DNA of 64,000 nt, from assembly GCA_017979445.1 (NCBI GenBank), contig CM030714.1, forward strand, positions 40,454,326-40,518,325. The letters are read 5' to 3'. The first letter of the stretch is position 1; each line of letters opens with the position of its first letter. The DNA is from Akebia trifoliata. Its lineage: Eukaryota; Streptophyta; Magnoliopsida; Ranunculales; Lardizabalaceae. Below the pieces are notes generated by a model that made no database searches, had not been told where the DNA came from, and saw nothing but the letters and a program-made list of their open reading frames with translations. Shown here piece by piece: positions 1 to 13,500 of the stretch. A program made the translations under genes and the position numbers.

Positions 1-204
1 TTGTTGGAATATCAAGTACTCCCGCTAGTTGGGCTTGCAATCTGACTCCTCTTCTCATTATAAGCCACGTGGAATTTTGTCAAAATCTTTTGGGTCCCAC
101 TACTTGGTACACTGAATTGTCAACTTGATTGGTGCTTTAGAATTTTCTAATAACGAAGTTCGGATTCCATAACTATTGGGTTCAATTTTCCTCGAATTTT
201 TTAA

Positions 205-290
205 CACTATTGTCACACCAACTTTTACCAATGCCACACAATTGTGTGCAATTCCCCACTTACATCAGAATTGGTGTGGCAATAGCAGTT
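205..290. repeat. Foldback MITE, family E (copy 1)
   Basis: The left arm reads ACTATTGTCACACCAA and the right arm is its near inverse complement, TTGGTGTGGCAATAG. The element is about 85 bp and forms one hairpin. The same arm sequence recurs at 419-545, 1001-1129, 46934-47034 and 55646-55720. Confidence 0.6.
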
Positions 291-418
291 CTTTTATTAT
301 TATAATTACTATTATCAAAACTCATGTTTCTTTAACTTCCTTAAAATATCTATCATTCTTCTTGACCTTTGATTCTTAAAGAAAATAAAATTAAGGGTCA
401 TCTTCAATTAATTAAAAA

Positions 419-545
419 AACTTCTATTGCCACACCAATTTTGACTAGCATCATTCCAATTCATATGTAAATCATTATAAATAAAAAAATTCATACATTT
501 TGGGATGGCACTAGCAAAAGTTGATGTGGAAGTAGAAACTCTCTT
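419..545. repeat. Foldback MITE, family E (copy 2)
   Basis: It begins ACTTCTATTGCCACACCAA and ends with the inverse arm containing TTGATGTGGAAGTAGAAACT. Short AT-rich sequence (TTAATTAA-like) flanks both sides, so the target duplication cannot be read cleanly. Confidence 0.6.
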
Positions 546-1000
546 AATAATTAGTTGATTCATTAATCCTCTGGCCAATTGTTTGGAGAATTCTATTTCC
601 TAACGAAGGCAACCAAATATTTATTTGATATGTTACGTGTCATGAAAAGAAAATTTGGAGTATAGTTACAAAATTACCACAAGTAGTACTGGAACTGCAT
701 TCATTGATTTTTTTTTAGCGAGTACTCATCACCTTGACCGAACGACTTGGCGGAATCTATAACAAGTTCATCAAACAATTATACGAAATGACGACTCACA
801 CTGAAAAAACTAGGGGACCCACTTTTGGATCCACCAATCAGTGACTACTAATCATCTCTCTCTGATTTTTATGCATTAGAAGAACAGTGATAGGAATTAA
901 AGACCATAACTATTTTAAAAAAATGGCCAATGCAACAATGGCAAAAACTCAAATCTAATTATCAGAAGTTAAGTTAGTTATTCTTTGAGTAATTAATAAA

Positions 1001-1129
1001 GAGAGCTTCTATTGTCATATCAACTTTTGCTAAGGCCACCCCAAGATGTGTGTAGTTTTTTTCTTTGGAGATTTACATAAGATTTGGTATGGCATTAGCA
1101 AATGTTGGTGTGGCAATATAATTTCTCTT
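1001..1129. repeat. Foldback MITE, family E (copy 3)
   Basis: The left end is GAGAGCTTCTATTGTCATAT. The right end, GTTGGTGTGGCAATATAATT followed by TCTCTT, is the inverse arm. The flanks are AATTAATA and AATTAATT, compatible with a short AT-rich target duplication. Confidence 0.65.
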
Positions 1130-1307
1130 AATTAATTATAATTGAATTCCTCGGATGATATAAGAATAGTTTAATTTGGTTGTGCGATTCAATTGCTCGA
1201 CAAAAATCATTGTTAATTTTTATTTTATTTTCAATTTATTTGTGAATTATTCACTTCTTGAATTTTATTTTATTTTTAAAGAAGGAAATGGTTAAAAATA
1301 CAATCGT

Positions 1308-1453
1308 GATGAATGCACGCGGTCTTGGTACATGGCAAGGGCACATAACCATAGATAGTTTCATCGGAATACACAGGAAAAAAATGTGTGGTTTTGTGCC
1401 CTTGTCACGTCAGATGCGTATCAAACTATGTTCCAAGACTGCGTGCATTCATC
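1308..1453. repeat. Foldback MITE, family B (copy 1)
   Basis: Perfect 13-bp terminal inverted repeats, GATGAATGCACGC and GCGTGCATTCATC, enclose a longer imperfect palindrome with GGCAAGGGCACATAACCATA on one arm and TGTGCCCTTGTCACG on the other. Copies 2 and 3 lie at 48759-48915 and 51026-51401. Confidence 0.75.
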
Positions 1454-2153
1454 GTTATTCTTAAAAATATTTTTCCTAATTTTCTTTGAATATCGTCTTT
1501 ATCCAGAGTTATCTATCGATAGACATCACTCTTCTCTTTTTCTCTCCTCCTCTCCTCAAATGTTTAGATATGAATCTTAGTAGGAAACCTCATTTGCTTG
1601 AGTTAGAGAATCTTCGTATTAATTAAAATCTTGTTCTATGTTGTTTTAAAATATACTAATGAAAATGTAAATAATGGATTTGTAGGGTCCTAAATGAATT
1701 GGCTTATTCGAAAAAAGTCTCGTTCTTTGGAAAATCTATCTCTTGTCTGGTACTGCACGGTTCCACTCTACAAGAACTCCAAATCATTTTCCTGACGCCC
1801 ATCCTCTTTATAACATACACGTGTAGATGTACTAGGGCATGGGTCGTGGGACTTTGTTATAAGATTTTTATTCGTTGATCAGGTCTACATGTTATATAAA
1901 TTGAATAACAAAGAAATATCACAAATAATTATGATAAATAGACTGCTACGGATATGTTGGAGGACTTGATTGGACGAGTTTGAAGATGGATATTAATCAT
2001 GATGACTTTGAAATGCTAAATACAAAATATTAATGAATCCTAACTAGAATGATGGCTTTCCTATATAGTGAATGGGGTCTTGAAAAGTTTGACTAATAAT
2101 TTTGTTCCTTCATGTTATGTTTTATTTTTTTAGTTTTATTATTATTCCTTTGG

Positions 2154-2245
2154 AATAATACTGAAGTGACCTCAGGTTGGAATCTCATCCTGCACTTCTT
2201 GACGTGAAAGTGGATATGAACTATAGATACTTTTTCACCTGAATC
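2154..2245. repeat. Half copy of foldback family A
   Basis: It carries the left terminus AATAATACTGAAGTGACC and the internal TATAGATACTTTTTC core typical of the family. The matching right arm is absent, so this is a truncated copy. Confidence 0.5.
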
Positions 2246-2360
2246 CCTTTATCATGCACAAACTTATACATCTTGGCTATAAGTTTTTTATCAAATTGAT
2301 TATTTGTGAATAAATCCACCAAATCATTGTTTTATAGGATTTTTGGAAGAAAAACCTTTT

Positions 2361-2552
2361 AAGCAGCCAACACGTTTCAAAACGTCAAAGAGACCCTCTC
2401 CATTGGATTGCACGTGACATTTTCAAGGAGGTGTTTCAAATTTTGACAAAAATGTAGGGGTGTGAAATAAATTCACAACCCCATTTGTCTTGTAACGAGG
2501 AGGGTTCCTTCAAAATTTGAAGCTTGCCCGCTTGAAAGTCAGACTCCTCCTT
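2361..2552. repeat. Dispersed repeat, copy 1 of 2
   Basis: About 190 bp resemble 21155-21322 in order and spacing. Shared blocks are CCCTCTCC-TTGGATT, GGGG-GAAATAAAT, CGAGGAGGGTTCCT and AAAGTCAGACTC. I recognise no coding motif or terminal repeat. Confidence 0.55.
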
Positions 2553-2731
2553 TGACACGCGTCTTCTACGAGAGTCTAACACTAATGTCTTCATATTTGA
2601 TTTATAATTTTTTTTTCCGCAAAATTAATCATCTTCAACCTTATAATAAGAGGTTTCACCCTCTTTTTCAAGTTTTAAGATTCTACATACTTTAATATTT
2701 GGACCTCAAGAACAAAGTAAGATTTTGTAAA

Positions 2732-2868
2732 GAATAATGTTGAAGTGATCTCAAGATTGTACCTCATATCGCACTTTCTTGACTTGAAACTAAGATTCCT
2801 ACACACTTCCAAGTCAGGAAAGTACGATACAAGGTATGATCTCGAGGTCACTCCAACACAACTCTTTT
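2732..2868. repeat. Foldback MITE, family A (short copy)
   Basis: The left end is AGAATAATGTTGAAGTGATC and the right end is GAGGTCACTCCAACACAACT. The two ends are inverse complements, with a palindromic middle around a shared CACTT-CTTGAC motif. Confidence 0.65.
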
Positions 2869-3275
2869 GTAAATGTAGAAGATAAATGAAATTTTTGACA
2901 AAAAAATTAAGAATTTTATAAAATATCGAAGACGAGACCGAACAAATTAAAAACAACTTATCCCAATGATTAACAATTTGTAGATGAAAGATTTTTCAAC
3001 TTTTTAACTCCTTCAACCTTCAAGCAAGGAATTTCTAAACAAAAAAAAAGAAGAAAAAATGGCTTAACTTACATGTTCACAGTTTGTAAAGGATAGATTT
3101 TAGGCTGAAGATAAGGGTATTTAAGTCATTTAATGTTAGTCTCCTAGACGAAACCTAGGTCTAGGGGACATGTCAAACATTCTTAAAAAATTTCAATCCA
3201 AAACAAAATAGACGTTCTAATTATCCGAAACAAAATAGATGTTCTAATATATAAGAACAAGTGTCAGAGATAACA

Positions 3276-3294
3276 CGTGTTATTATTCTATTGG
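3276..3294 (-). promoter_or_regulatory. ER stress response element (ERSE-type) overlapping a G-box
   Basis: On the + strand the sequence is CGTG, exactly ten bases, then ATTGG. On the other strand this is CCAAT-N10-CACG, the plant ERSE consensus bound by bZIP28/bZIP60 with NF-Y. The CACG half lies inside a perfect palindrome TAACACGTGTTA (G-box). GATGACACG follows directly. The site is roughly 100 bp upstream of the inferred 5' exon of the HRD1-like gene, where an unfolded-protein-response site would be expected. The match is seen directly; function is inferred. Confidence 0.65.
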
Positions 3295-3369
3295 CTGAGA
3301 TGACACGACAGCGGACCAAAATCGACTCGGTATTTAGTCCATAATTTCTCAAAATCGTGTCTTTGGCTG

Positions 3370-4499
3370 ATTTTCGGCTTTCGACTCCTCTTTTCTTTGT
3401 TACAGAGACGAAACCCTTATTCGAGCTTCAAAAGGTACGAAATTTCTTACATCGATTGCGATTGTTCCACTAAACCCTAATTCATGAACTTGATCTATAG
3501 CGTTTCTTGATCGAACCTAACATGCTTATATGATTAATCAATTAGGATTTCTCATTAGTTAAAAACTTGAATTCTTGTTTCCATGTTAGCAAGAATTTTT
3601 TTATGAACATTATATGTTTATATGATTGAATCGATTAGGGTTTCTCATTAGGTAGTAATTCCTTAAGAGCTAGTTTGGATCGAGATCTTGGTAGTTCGCG
3701 CAATTTTGGGATAGAAGTTCTTGAAAATTTGTTTTCTACGGCAAAATGGGCGATCCAAACAAGAACTAACTTTAAAGGATGGAGACTTCTCCATGTTCAA
3801 ACCAATAATTTATCAGATCCTGCAGTTGATGTTAAAATATAGGGGAAAATGTCCGCTGTAATATTGGTTTATAGTATATTTAGGGGGCAATTTCATTGAA
3901 AACCAGATCAATCATCGAATAGTTTGCAGGTTTACCAATTAGATCGGTCGGTCAATCGAGTGTACTATCTTTGTTTAGTTCGTTTTTATTTTTCATTTAA
4001 AAATAATTGTATGAAAATTTGAAGAAGCGTAGATATTGGGTTGATGTTCATTTGGACCGTTTACAAACGGTTCACTGTTTTCACTAACTAGTATGGTTTG
4101 GGATTAAGAAATTTGTGGGTTTTATGTGATTAATTTCAGGATAAGAGTTTTTTCTTCTTTACTGTTTAGATTGGTTGGATTGTAGATATGCAATTTTAGG
4201 AATTAGATTGGTTCACCCGGCCCAAATTTTTGGGATAATTTTTTTATAAACGATAGAAGAAGGTTGCAATTTCAAGAAACACATTTTTCTGCTGAAAAGA
4301 CCTTCCTTAAAAGGAGAAATGCATAAAGAAAAATCAATACCACAATGGGCTAATTTTTTTAAAATCAATGACCTCTCAAATAGTTATAAATGGCTCGAAT
4401 GTTATATAAGATTAAGGGTTTTGAGATTCCACTTTTGACTTGAGATTCTATCAACTATTGTTCAATTTGACTGACTAATGCTACTATTGCAACTCTCAG
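3370..4499 (+). other. Inferred 5' UTR exon and leader intron of the HRD1-like gene
   Basis: A leader exon is inferred to end at 3434 (AAAAG before GTACGA). The intron would end at 4499 in CTCTCAG, only five bases before the ATG pair at 4505/4508. The upstream in-frame ATG at 4478 would then lie inside the intron, which argues against using it. The transcription start itself is not visible; about 3370-3400 is a guess. Confidence 0.45.
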
Positions 4500-4504
4500 A
4501 GGAA

Positions 4505-7500
4505 ATGATGAAGCTACGAACATACGCGGGACTTAGTTTTGTGGGCGCACTTTCTGTTATCTATCATGCATTCAACAGTAGAGGCCAATTTTATCCAGCC
4601 ATGGTGTACCTATCAACCTCAAAGATCAGTTTGGTGCTTCTCTTAAACATGTGTTTGGTCATAATGTGCATTTTATGGCAATTAACCAAACGGGTATTCC
4701 TTGGAACTCTACGAGAAGCAGAAGTCGAGAGGTTAAACGAACAGTCATGGAGGGAGGTCATGGAAATCCTCTTCGCAATCACAATATTCCGACAGGATTT
4801 CTCTGTTATGTTTCTTGCTATGGTCACTGCTCTCCTTTTCATAAAGGCATTGCATTGGTTGGCTCAGAAGAGGGTTGAGTACATTGAGACAACTCCTTCT
4901 GTTCCCATGCTTTCTCACATCCGGATTGTCTCTTTTTTGGGATTCCTTCTTGTGCTGGATAGTCTCTTTTTGTACAGTTCTCTAAAGTATTTGATACAAA
5001 CATGGCAACCTTCGGTATCACTCTTCTTTGCATTCGAGTAAGTTACTTATGGTTTTCTGATTCATTGCAACTTTGACAAAATACACTTCTTAAAAATTGT
5101 GCTGCATGGGGCAGCCCATCTTGCTATAATGACCCATGTCCATTTTTGTTTTTGATGGGTAAGCCGGACTTGATCTCTTGACCTCGAAGTAATGCTCCAT
5201 GTCATTTATAAATGGTTATTTATATCTCTTAATTTTATAAATTTATGATTATGGCTCAAGTTCTTTTCATGTTAATTAGGCTTTCAATGGTTGTGCCTAA
5301 TGATTTGTTTGTAATTTGAATTTTGACTAATATAAAATAAACAATGAAAGAGTTGTATATAATTGAAAATGGTTGGAGCAATTCTATCTGTAATTGTATA
5401 ACATACAGACTTTATTTTAAGAAGTGCCACTTAGCTAAGTGGTAAGACGTGTGGAGAGTTGTTCTCACGTCCTAGGTTCACACCCCCTTGAACTCATACT
5501 TCTTATACTAACCACTGACCCTAATCACTAATCAAGCTTTTACCCATAAAAAAAGAAAAAGAAAAGAAATCATCAAAAAAGAAGAAGATAAGAACTGTAT
5601 GTTAGCCAAAACCGACATTGTCTTTCCCATGAAATATCTATAATTTGGGATTCTCTAAATGATGCAAGTTTGGTTTTGATTGCTCCAAAGAGTAACCTAA
5701 CGTTTAGGTGCAAATTGCGTTGTGTTCCACGCAGATCATTTCTATCTATGGTTTTCATGATGGCTTTAAATCAGATGGGCAGTATTTGTATGCGAAGTAT
5801 AAATCCCGCTCGGTGAACAAGTGTAACACATTCGGGGATCCCACGTGAGAAAAGAACAAATTCTAGAAACTGTACAACTCTCTCATTTTCTATAAGCTAT
5901 AAGATTCCAGAAATTAGTTTGAAACTGCTTGTTTTTCATAAAACAAGTCATTACTTTCTTTTTTGAACTCCATGCGGTAGTGTTCTCTGTTGTCAAAAGC
6001 CCCACATAGCTCGCTTTTCCCACCTAGACCATCCAAGCGCCTAGGCATTACCTGCTTTAAGTAGGATTTCAAAAACTGGGGTTACAATGACACATTTATG
6101 AGATAATTTTGAATAAATTGTGTTTTAAAGGGTAGTTAATCAATTTTGGAACGTAAGAGATTTCTCAAATATTTATCTAAGCTTGTGAGGTGTGTCGAAG
6201 ATTAAAAAAAACTTGTAGGTGGCTTGAGCAAATGCACATCGACACATGTATGGAACAATTTGGGATTTGTGCACAATCACAATCAAAAAATTAATTTTTT
6301 AAATACATAACCCTATATTTTCATATTGTAAAAGTCTTTTTTGTAATTTAAAATATTAACTAAGCCTATTTCGAAGATAACATAATAAAAAGATATTTAT
6401 GTTATTTTAGGAAACTAAAAACTAAGGGCCTGATTGATTTAGCTGCCAGAATCTGCTGTCAGCTTCTGCTGTCAGAATCTGCTGTTAAAATCTGCTGTCA
6501 GAATCTGAAACACTGAAAAACTTGCTTGATAGAGCTTTTTAAAAGTGTTGTGCTGTCAAAATCTGCTGTCAAAATCTGGTAATTACTGCTTGATACAGTT
6601 TCAAGAATTTGCTGTATTAGGGTAAAATGACCAAAATACCCTTAAGGTTGATAATACACTCAGAATGCATTAAAAATTACCAGAATACCCCTATAAATAT
6701 ATAATTACACTAAATATATATAAATATAATAAAATTATATAAAAAATTATTTTAATTTTAAAAAGTTTATAATTCTATAGAAATTTCGGCAGCATCTCCT
6801 CTTAAAAATGGACATATGAAATTTTCTTGATAAACAAAATACCTACACAATATGCAATATTGATAATACACCCAAAATGCATAAAAAATTATCAGAATAC
6901 CCTTATAAATATATAATTTCACTAAATATATATAAATATAATATCTTTATATTAAAAAATTATAAATTTATAAATTAGATTATCGAATACCCGATAACAT
7001 TCAATTTAATTTATAAATTTTTTTTTATAAAAGCATAAATTAGATTATCGAATACACGATAACATTCGATTCGATTTAAAATTTTGACTTGAACAACACA
7101 ACGGCAATCCAATATCCATAGAATATCCAATTAGATTTATCGAATATCCTTAGAATATCATTCGACTTGAACAACACAGCGGCAATCTAAATTGTGACAA
7201 AGAAACCTGAAACTCCTTGTAGAAAGACAATACGTAACTTTCTCAAGACAACATTTAGAAAAAGAAAAAAAAATGAACGGTATGGGGGATTGAAACCGCA
7301 TAGACGAGATTTTTGATTACCAATAACTCAAAACACACATTGATAAGACTTCAACGGAACCTAAATGCTAATGAATTATTTTAAAGCTTCAATTCTAGTT
7401 CTGCTCAACTCAAGACTTTAGTCAATATAGAACCAAAAATAAAAAATAAGAATAAGAATAGTTCAACCTCCTCATTCCCAGTAGTCATAACACTCATAAA

Positions 7501-10500
7501 AGACAACCTACGTTCACTAACAAGCTATCAAATTGATTTCCATCTCATAAAAGGCTTCTAAAATTTTCCCTATATGCCTTCTTCTGTTTCCTGTGAACAT
7601 GTTTATACATCCATTCAACAAATCAAGCGGAAGACCAAGGCTGAAATTCATGTTCTTGAAGTCCATACCATTAAAGCCAAAGATCAAACCCGGATGTTAG
7701 TCAAAATGAAAAGCTTTAGTGAGGTGAAAATTAAACCAAAACTTTGTCTTACGATTTAAAAACATGAACAACCACATATCAAATGTCTAAAATAAACATC
7801 ATTAAAACCAAATACCTTGCAAATGCTGCCGAATGAAGACAACCAACAGAAGCAAAGAAAATGGTAGAAACTGCTCAATCCACTTGGCAATCTGTTGTAT
7901 ATCACCTCTGGGAAGAAAAATCCCTGCTATTACCACCCACACCATTACCAGCCTCCCCATCGGTCCTATCTCCCAGATTAACAGACGGAATTGAAGCAGA
8001 CGATGACAAAGAACCCCCTGACTGGACCCACTTTCATTAACAGACAAGATTGGTTCTTGATTGACATAGTAAATCTGAAAATTTTCTACGATTGGAATAA
8101 CATTTCATAAATTGCCCCTAAATCTAGGGTTGCTTCGTCTCTCTGCCTCGCTGTTGCTGCACGAAGAATCTATGAAGAGAGAGAGAGAGAGAACGATATG
8201 TGGGTTCTATCGATGGCGTCGATCGGAGATGTTTGCCGTCGTCAATGGCGATGTAGAAGTGTCTGTGGGGTTTAGGTTGAACGAAGAAGAGATAGATCGA
8301 TCGGGTTTTACAGTCGGACATATGTAGGAATTACTTTATTAGTTGAAGGGTATTTACGTCATTTCACTTCGACGCTTTTAAACGCGGTTACGCGAAGCTC
8401 CTGTCATCCGCTTTTCAAAACAGCGGTAAAAATTACAAAACCGCGTTTAAAAATTCAAAACGCAAAATTTTGAAACGCTATCAAGCACGCAAATTTTTAT
8501 AAATCCCCGCTTTTTGACGCAAACGCAGATAAATCTGCGTTTAGAAGCGCAATCAATCGGGCCCTAACTAACATGGTTAGTGGAATTGTAATTTTGTTCA
8601 TTTCGACAATGATGACCTTGATAATAATAAGTTAGATGAAAAGTTGGGGAACATTTAGTCTTCCAAATTTTGGTGACAACAAACAGATATTGAACTTTAT
8701 ATTACTATAATAGCAAAGTTTTGTGTGGGGCATCAGATTACCTCAGTATTTGTGGTTAAATTATTTTCATTTTTCTCACATATTAGTTGCATTGACTTAT
8801 AAGTTTGCTTAGTAGTGATTACTTACTATTATCTTGGTAATGACATTTACGTTATTATTATTTTTTTCTCTATTTTGTATGACTTTTATTATATATAAAA
8901 AATTAAAATATTAAATTTTTTGTCGCTTGGACCCTTCCTGGGCCCTGCTTAGGCCTCGCCTAGGCCCTAAGGAGGTCCACTGCTTATGTCCTGCCTAGTG
9001 CTTTTAACAACTTGGTAGTGTTCTGCTTTTTTGTTGGTGATCATAATTTTGATGGTGCTGTTAATTTTATGTTACAGGTATATGATACTGGCGACAACAA
9101 CAGTTTCAACATTTGTAAAATATGTTTTCTATGTTAGCGACATGCTTATGGAAGGACAATGGGAGAAAAAAGCAGTCTACACCTTTTACTTGGAACTTAT
9201 TCGCGATTTGCTTCACTTGTCTATGTATCTCTGCTTCTTTCTTGTGATTTTCATGTAAGGAGTTTATTTGCCTTTGACTTTTGGTTTACACTTATATTCA
9301 CATGCGCTGGCACACACATACATGGATGTACACAAAACACTTACATATGTAGTATAATACATGTACTGTAATACATACTATGATACCTTCATAAGGATCA
9401 AATATTTCTTTCTGATCACATACAAATTGTTCTTTTTACCTTGTTTGGGTGAGATCAAAATAGCTATTTTGGGGAATTGTTGCATTGATAATTGGGTCAC
9501 CTGGGTGACGACTGGACCAAAATGATGTTTTGTTATATAATTCCGATATTTGGGGAACTGTGCTTAAAGTTTACTTTTTCTCAACCCTTGTTTGACATTT
9601 GGCAATTGTTGTTGAGATACCGTGCTTCAAACTTATTTTTCCTCAACCCTTGTTTGACATTTACAATTGTTGTGGGCTCACATCCTTTCATGATAAGCCA
9701 TATAGTTGATTGGATGGCAAGGAATTGGATAATCCAAATTAGACTTGCCACTGAGCCTTAGTTGGAAACCCATTTTTTATGATTTTATTGTCACGTAATC
9801 TGAGTAGTTTCATTGATAGAATGATCTAGATTCTAGATCCACATGCTTGCATGCTACATAGAGGACTGTAGGAATGAAATTTCATCCGGACTCTAGACCC
9901 ACCTGCTTGTGTGCCACATAAGGGGCAAGTGAAATGAAATTTATTTTTCCTCAACCCTTGGGCTTGTGCCTTGCTTTTCTTTCTCCTATTCCTTACTTGG
10001 TTGCCCACCTTATTTTGTGTCCGTGTTCGTGTCTCGTCGACTTCTTTACTAGTTTTCTTAATAAATTAATTTACCAATAACAAGAGTTAAAGGTCCAGTC
10101 CTGATCATTTTCCGTGAAATTATTGTGTTAAAAATGATTATAGAATCATTTGTTGTTTTCCAATCCCATTTTTTTTTTTGTTGCTTTCTCTCTTGATATC
10201 TTCTTTTGTGTTGATATTTTCATTGATTTTCAAATTGGTTCTAATGTCTTCATGAATCTGAATGTGTGGAAATATTGATCATTATAAAAAAAAAGTGTGG
10301 ACTTACTAATCGATGTTAAAATTGGTTTCCATAGAGTTCATGGTGTACCATTGAATTCAATTCAATAGCTGTCTAAGACATTTTTTTTTCCTGAAAAGAT
10401 GTATAAGACATTTATTAACCTTATCGCTATATGTGGTGTTGTAAATTGGGTTTAGGAACTATGGTGTGCCATTGCACTTGATTCGAGAGCTCTACGAGAC

Positions 10501-13500
10501 ATTCCGTAACTTTAAGGTTCGGGTTGCTGATTATATTCGGTATCGAAAGATCACTTCAAATATGAATGATCGATTCCCAGATGCAACATCCGAAGAGCTT
10601 AATGCGTGAGTTATTGCACTTGATATATGTTTATAGGTTTTCTTTTTCTGGATATTCCCTGGTATCGAACCTCGAAACTTATTGTCGTTGACTTATAAAA
10701 TAAATAAAAAATTATTGCCGTTGACCATGCAGAGGTGACGCAACCTGCATTATTTGTCGTGAGGAGATGGTCACAGCCAAAAAGCTCATTTGTGGACACC
10801 TTTTTCATGTGCATTGCCTTCGGTCATGGTTGGAGCGGCAACATACCTGCCCGACATGTAGAGCACTTGTTGTTCCACCTGAAAATGGGACAACGGCAAC
10901 TACGGGGCAACATGGAGTGCGATCTGAAGCTAATCAACAAGGTGATATTTCTTTCCAGTTGGCCATTATTATTATTATTATATTATTATTTTATATAGGG
11001 TTAGTGGTTGGCAAATGAAGTTGGGTTCTAGGGGGTTTGAACTTAGGACGTGGGAACAACATTCCATGCATCTTAACACTTATATAATCATTTATTGATA
11101 TTTGTATTTGTATCCTCAATGACTTGTACTTGATATTGCCTCTCCTTCTTGACCATTGTATGTATACAACATGCTGTTGAAGCAAAAGAGATTCTGGCCT
11201 TGACAAATGTATACCAAAATTATGTATGTCCCATTTTTTGTCTTTCGAATTGGTCTTCCCTTATGTGGTGGATCCTAGTGTCATGAGATCAAACTTTAAA
11301 GCCATAATATGGAGTTCTGGGAGGGAGTGATGGAGTAAGGATTAAGACAAGAAAAAGTTTTATCAGAGAAATTAATTTCACTTCTTTTCTCTGATAATTG
11401 ATTTTTCTGCATTGTGTCTTGTTCTGTACTCTTTCTTGTTGGTCATCTCAACCACATTTAACATAATTTGCTTTTACCTATAAAAAAATTGATTAAACAT
11501 GTGATGAATTATGACAAGGTTTACCCTCGAGTGCGTATATTTTCTACTTGTTGTGGATGGTTTAATTGTTCTTACTTAATGACCTCCCCTAGTGCATGTT
11601 ATGGTAGACGACTTGGTATTGGCTGATGAGAATAGAGGTGGTAGAAATACAAAGAGGTGCCTTGAAGTCTAAGGGAGTTGAAAGAACTCAAATCAAGACA
11701 TACACGTAGAGATGAGGCCTAACTTTTGTGAGATACCTAACTTTTGTGCATTGGTATTTTAGGACATGATAAAGAAAATGCATGAAAAACACATCCATAA
11801 CTTGTTAGGTTGACATGAATAACTCTTTAAGTGAGTGGTTCGTGTCTGCACTCTGCACATATAGTGAGAGTTATAGTGTCAGACTTACACATTCAGCACC
11901 ACTTAAGAGTGGCCTAACTACGGAAAATGCATGCACACCGAGTTGGCAAAGGAGAACAACCTTTCTATCTATTCATGCTGGGATATGAATATTGGAGATC
12001 CATGGATTGAATTGTTTTCTTGCGATGTGGGCACTGGTGTTAAAATGCAGACTGTTTTGTAAATTTGATAGACAACCATTTTGATTGGCCACATGGACGG
12101 ACGGAAACGTTGTTGACATTACACTTAATGCTCGATCAACTATAGCGCTTTGCCCATAAAGGACATCCTTTTATTCTTAAATATTTTAAATAGAAATATG
12201 TAAGCAAAACTAATTTTTGCCAGTTGAAGGCAATTGAGCTGAACTAGCATTGTGGTCAGGGGTTTACGTGGTTGAACAGATGGACCCCTTTGGTCTTCCT
12301 ACCCCAGAATATTGCACCTTATATCAACATCACATGTGGACAGATTAGATTTCTAGTGTTCCCTGCATGTTTTCTCACTTATACTTAATTTGTGACAGAG
12401 TATTATTTTCATTAATCATTTAAGTATCGAAATCATACATAATTGCTAATATGGCTGGCTCTGGACTTGGCATTTGTCTTCCATGAAGTTTACTAAATAT
12501 TTAAATTTTTTAGTGGATTGGTTTTGGCACTCCATGTGTTTTGACAAAGTAGGATGTGGGACTTCTTGAAAAATGATGTCAATTTATGAGCTGCATTCAT
12601 TGAAAATATTTTAAATTCTTTCAGCTACTTCCGATTTACATCAAACATGCCTTTATACATTAGCCAACATTTTACTAGCTAAAATAACAAGGACCATTCT
12701 AATGATTAATGGTAAAATTAATGGCATACAACAAATAAGAATGATTATTGGACAAAACTAGTTGTTGGAAAGTAGCTAAGCTTTTTTCTCCTTTTAATTT
12801 TGAGCAGGAGTTGGCACGGCTAGTGCGCCAACTGGGGATTCTGGTAGTGGTGCTTCAAATGATAATTTGAGCCAGCATCAAGCTAGACTTCAAGCTGCAG
12901 CTGCGGCTGCCTCTGTATACGAGAAATCTTATGTTTATCCTTCTGCAAATACATTCGTATGGTATGTACATTATGCGGCTCTTTGCTTATCACAATTATT
13001 TTACACAGTTGAATTCTTGCAAAAAACTTCCTCAACTTATTTGGCTGGCATTGTATGTTCTTATGAGGTTTATGTTTCTCACCCGAGGGATTACATTTCC
13101 ATAAAACACTGGCTTGGTGCAAATCATGCCACGTGGACTCATTCAATTTGTGGTATGTACACAGGTTAAGGCTTTGATGATTGTGGATGCAATGTCTGCA
13201 TCCACCTCGAGATCCCAATCCCCATCAAGATCCCACACTGAATCGTACCAAAAACACAAAAAATAGAGATAAAAGAGAGAACACAAGAGATTTTTACATG
13301 GTTCGGTAAAGGTGCCTACCTCCACAGGCGCCAGGAACTATTTCCACTATGATTTGTATTCCAATATTACATGATTAGATAATAGCTCTTCATTCCCCAT
13401 TCTTCATCTTCCCTTCTCCCAGATCACTCCTTTTTTCCTCCCCTCCTTCCAATGGCTTTTAGCTCGTTAAATAGATAAAAAACCTAAACCTAGAAAAGCA

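Larger units (their letters stand above)
1..3270. other. Upstream intergenic DNA rich in small foldback elements
   Basis: I see no convincing coding sequence here. The AT-rich stretch carries copies of three hairpin-element families, listed separately, and one dispersed repeat. The open frames present are short and lack family features. The last part leads into the HRD1-like promoter. Confidence 0.6.

Noticed and set aside
4478..4504. In-frame ATG nine codons upstream of the chosen HRD1 start
   Set aside because: A good splice acceptor (CTCTCAG) lies between it and the chosen start, so it is probably intronic, and family proteins begin at the MM pair.
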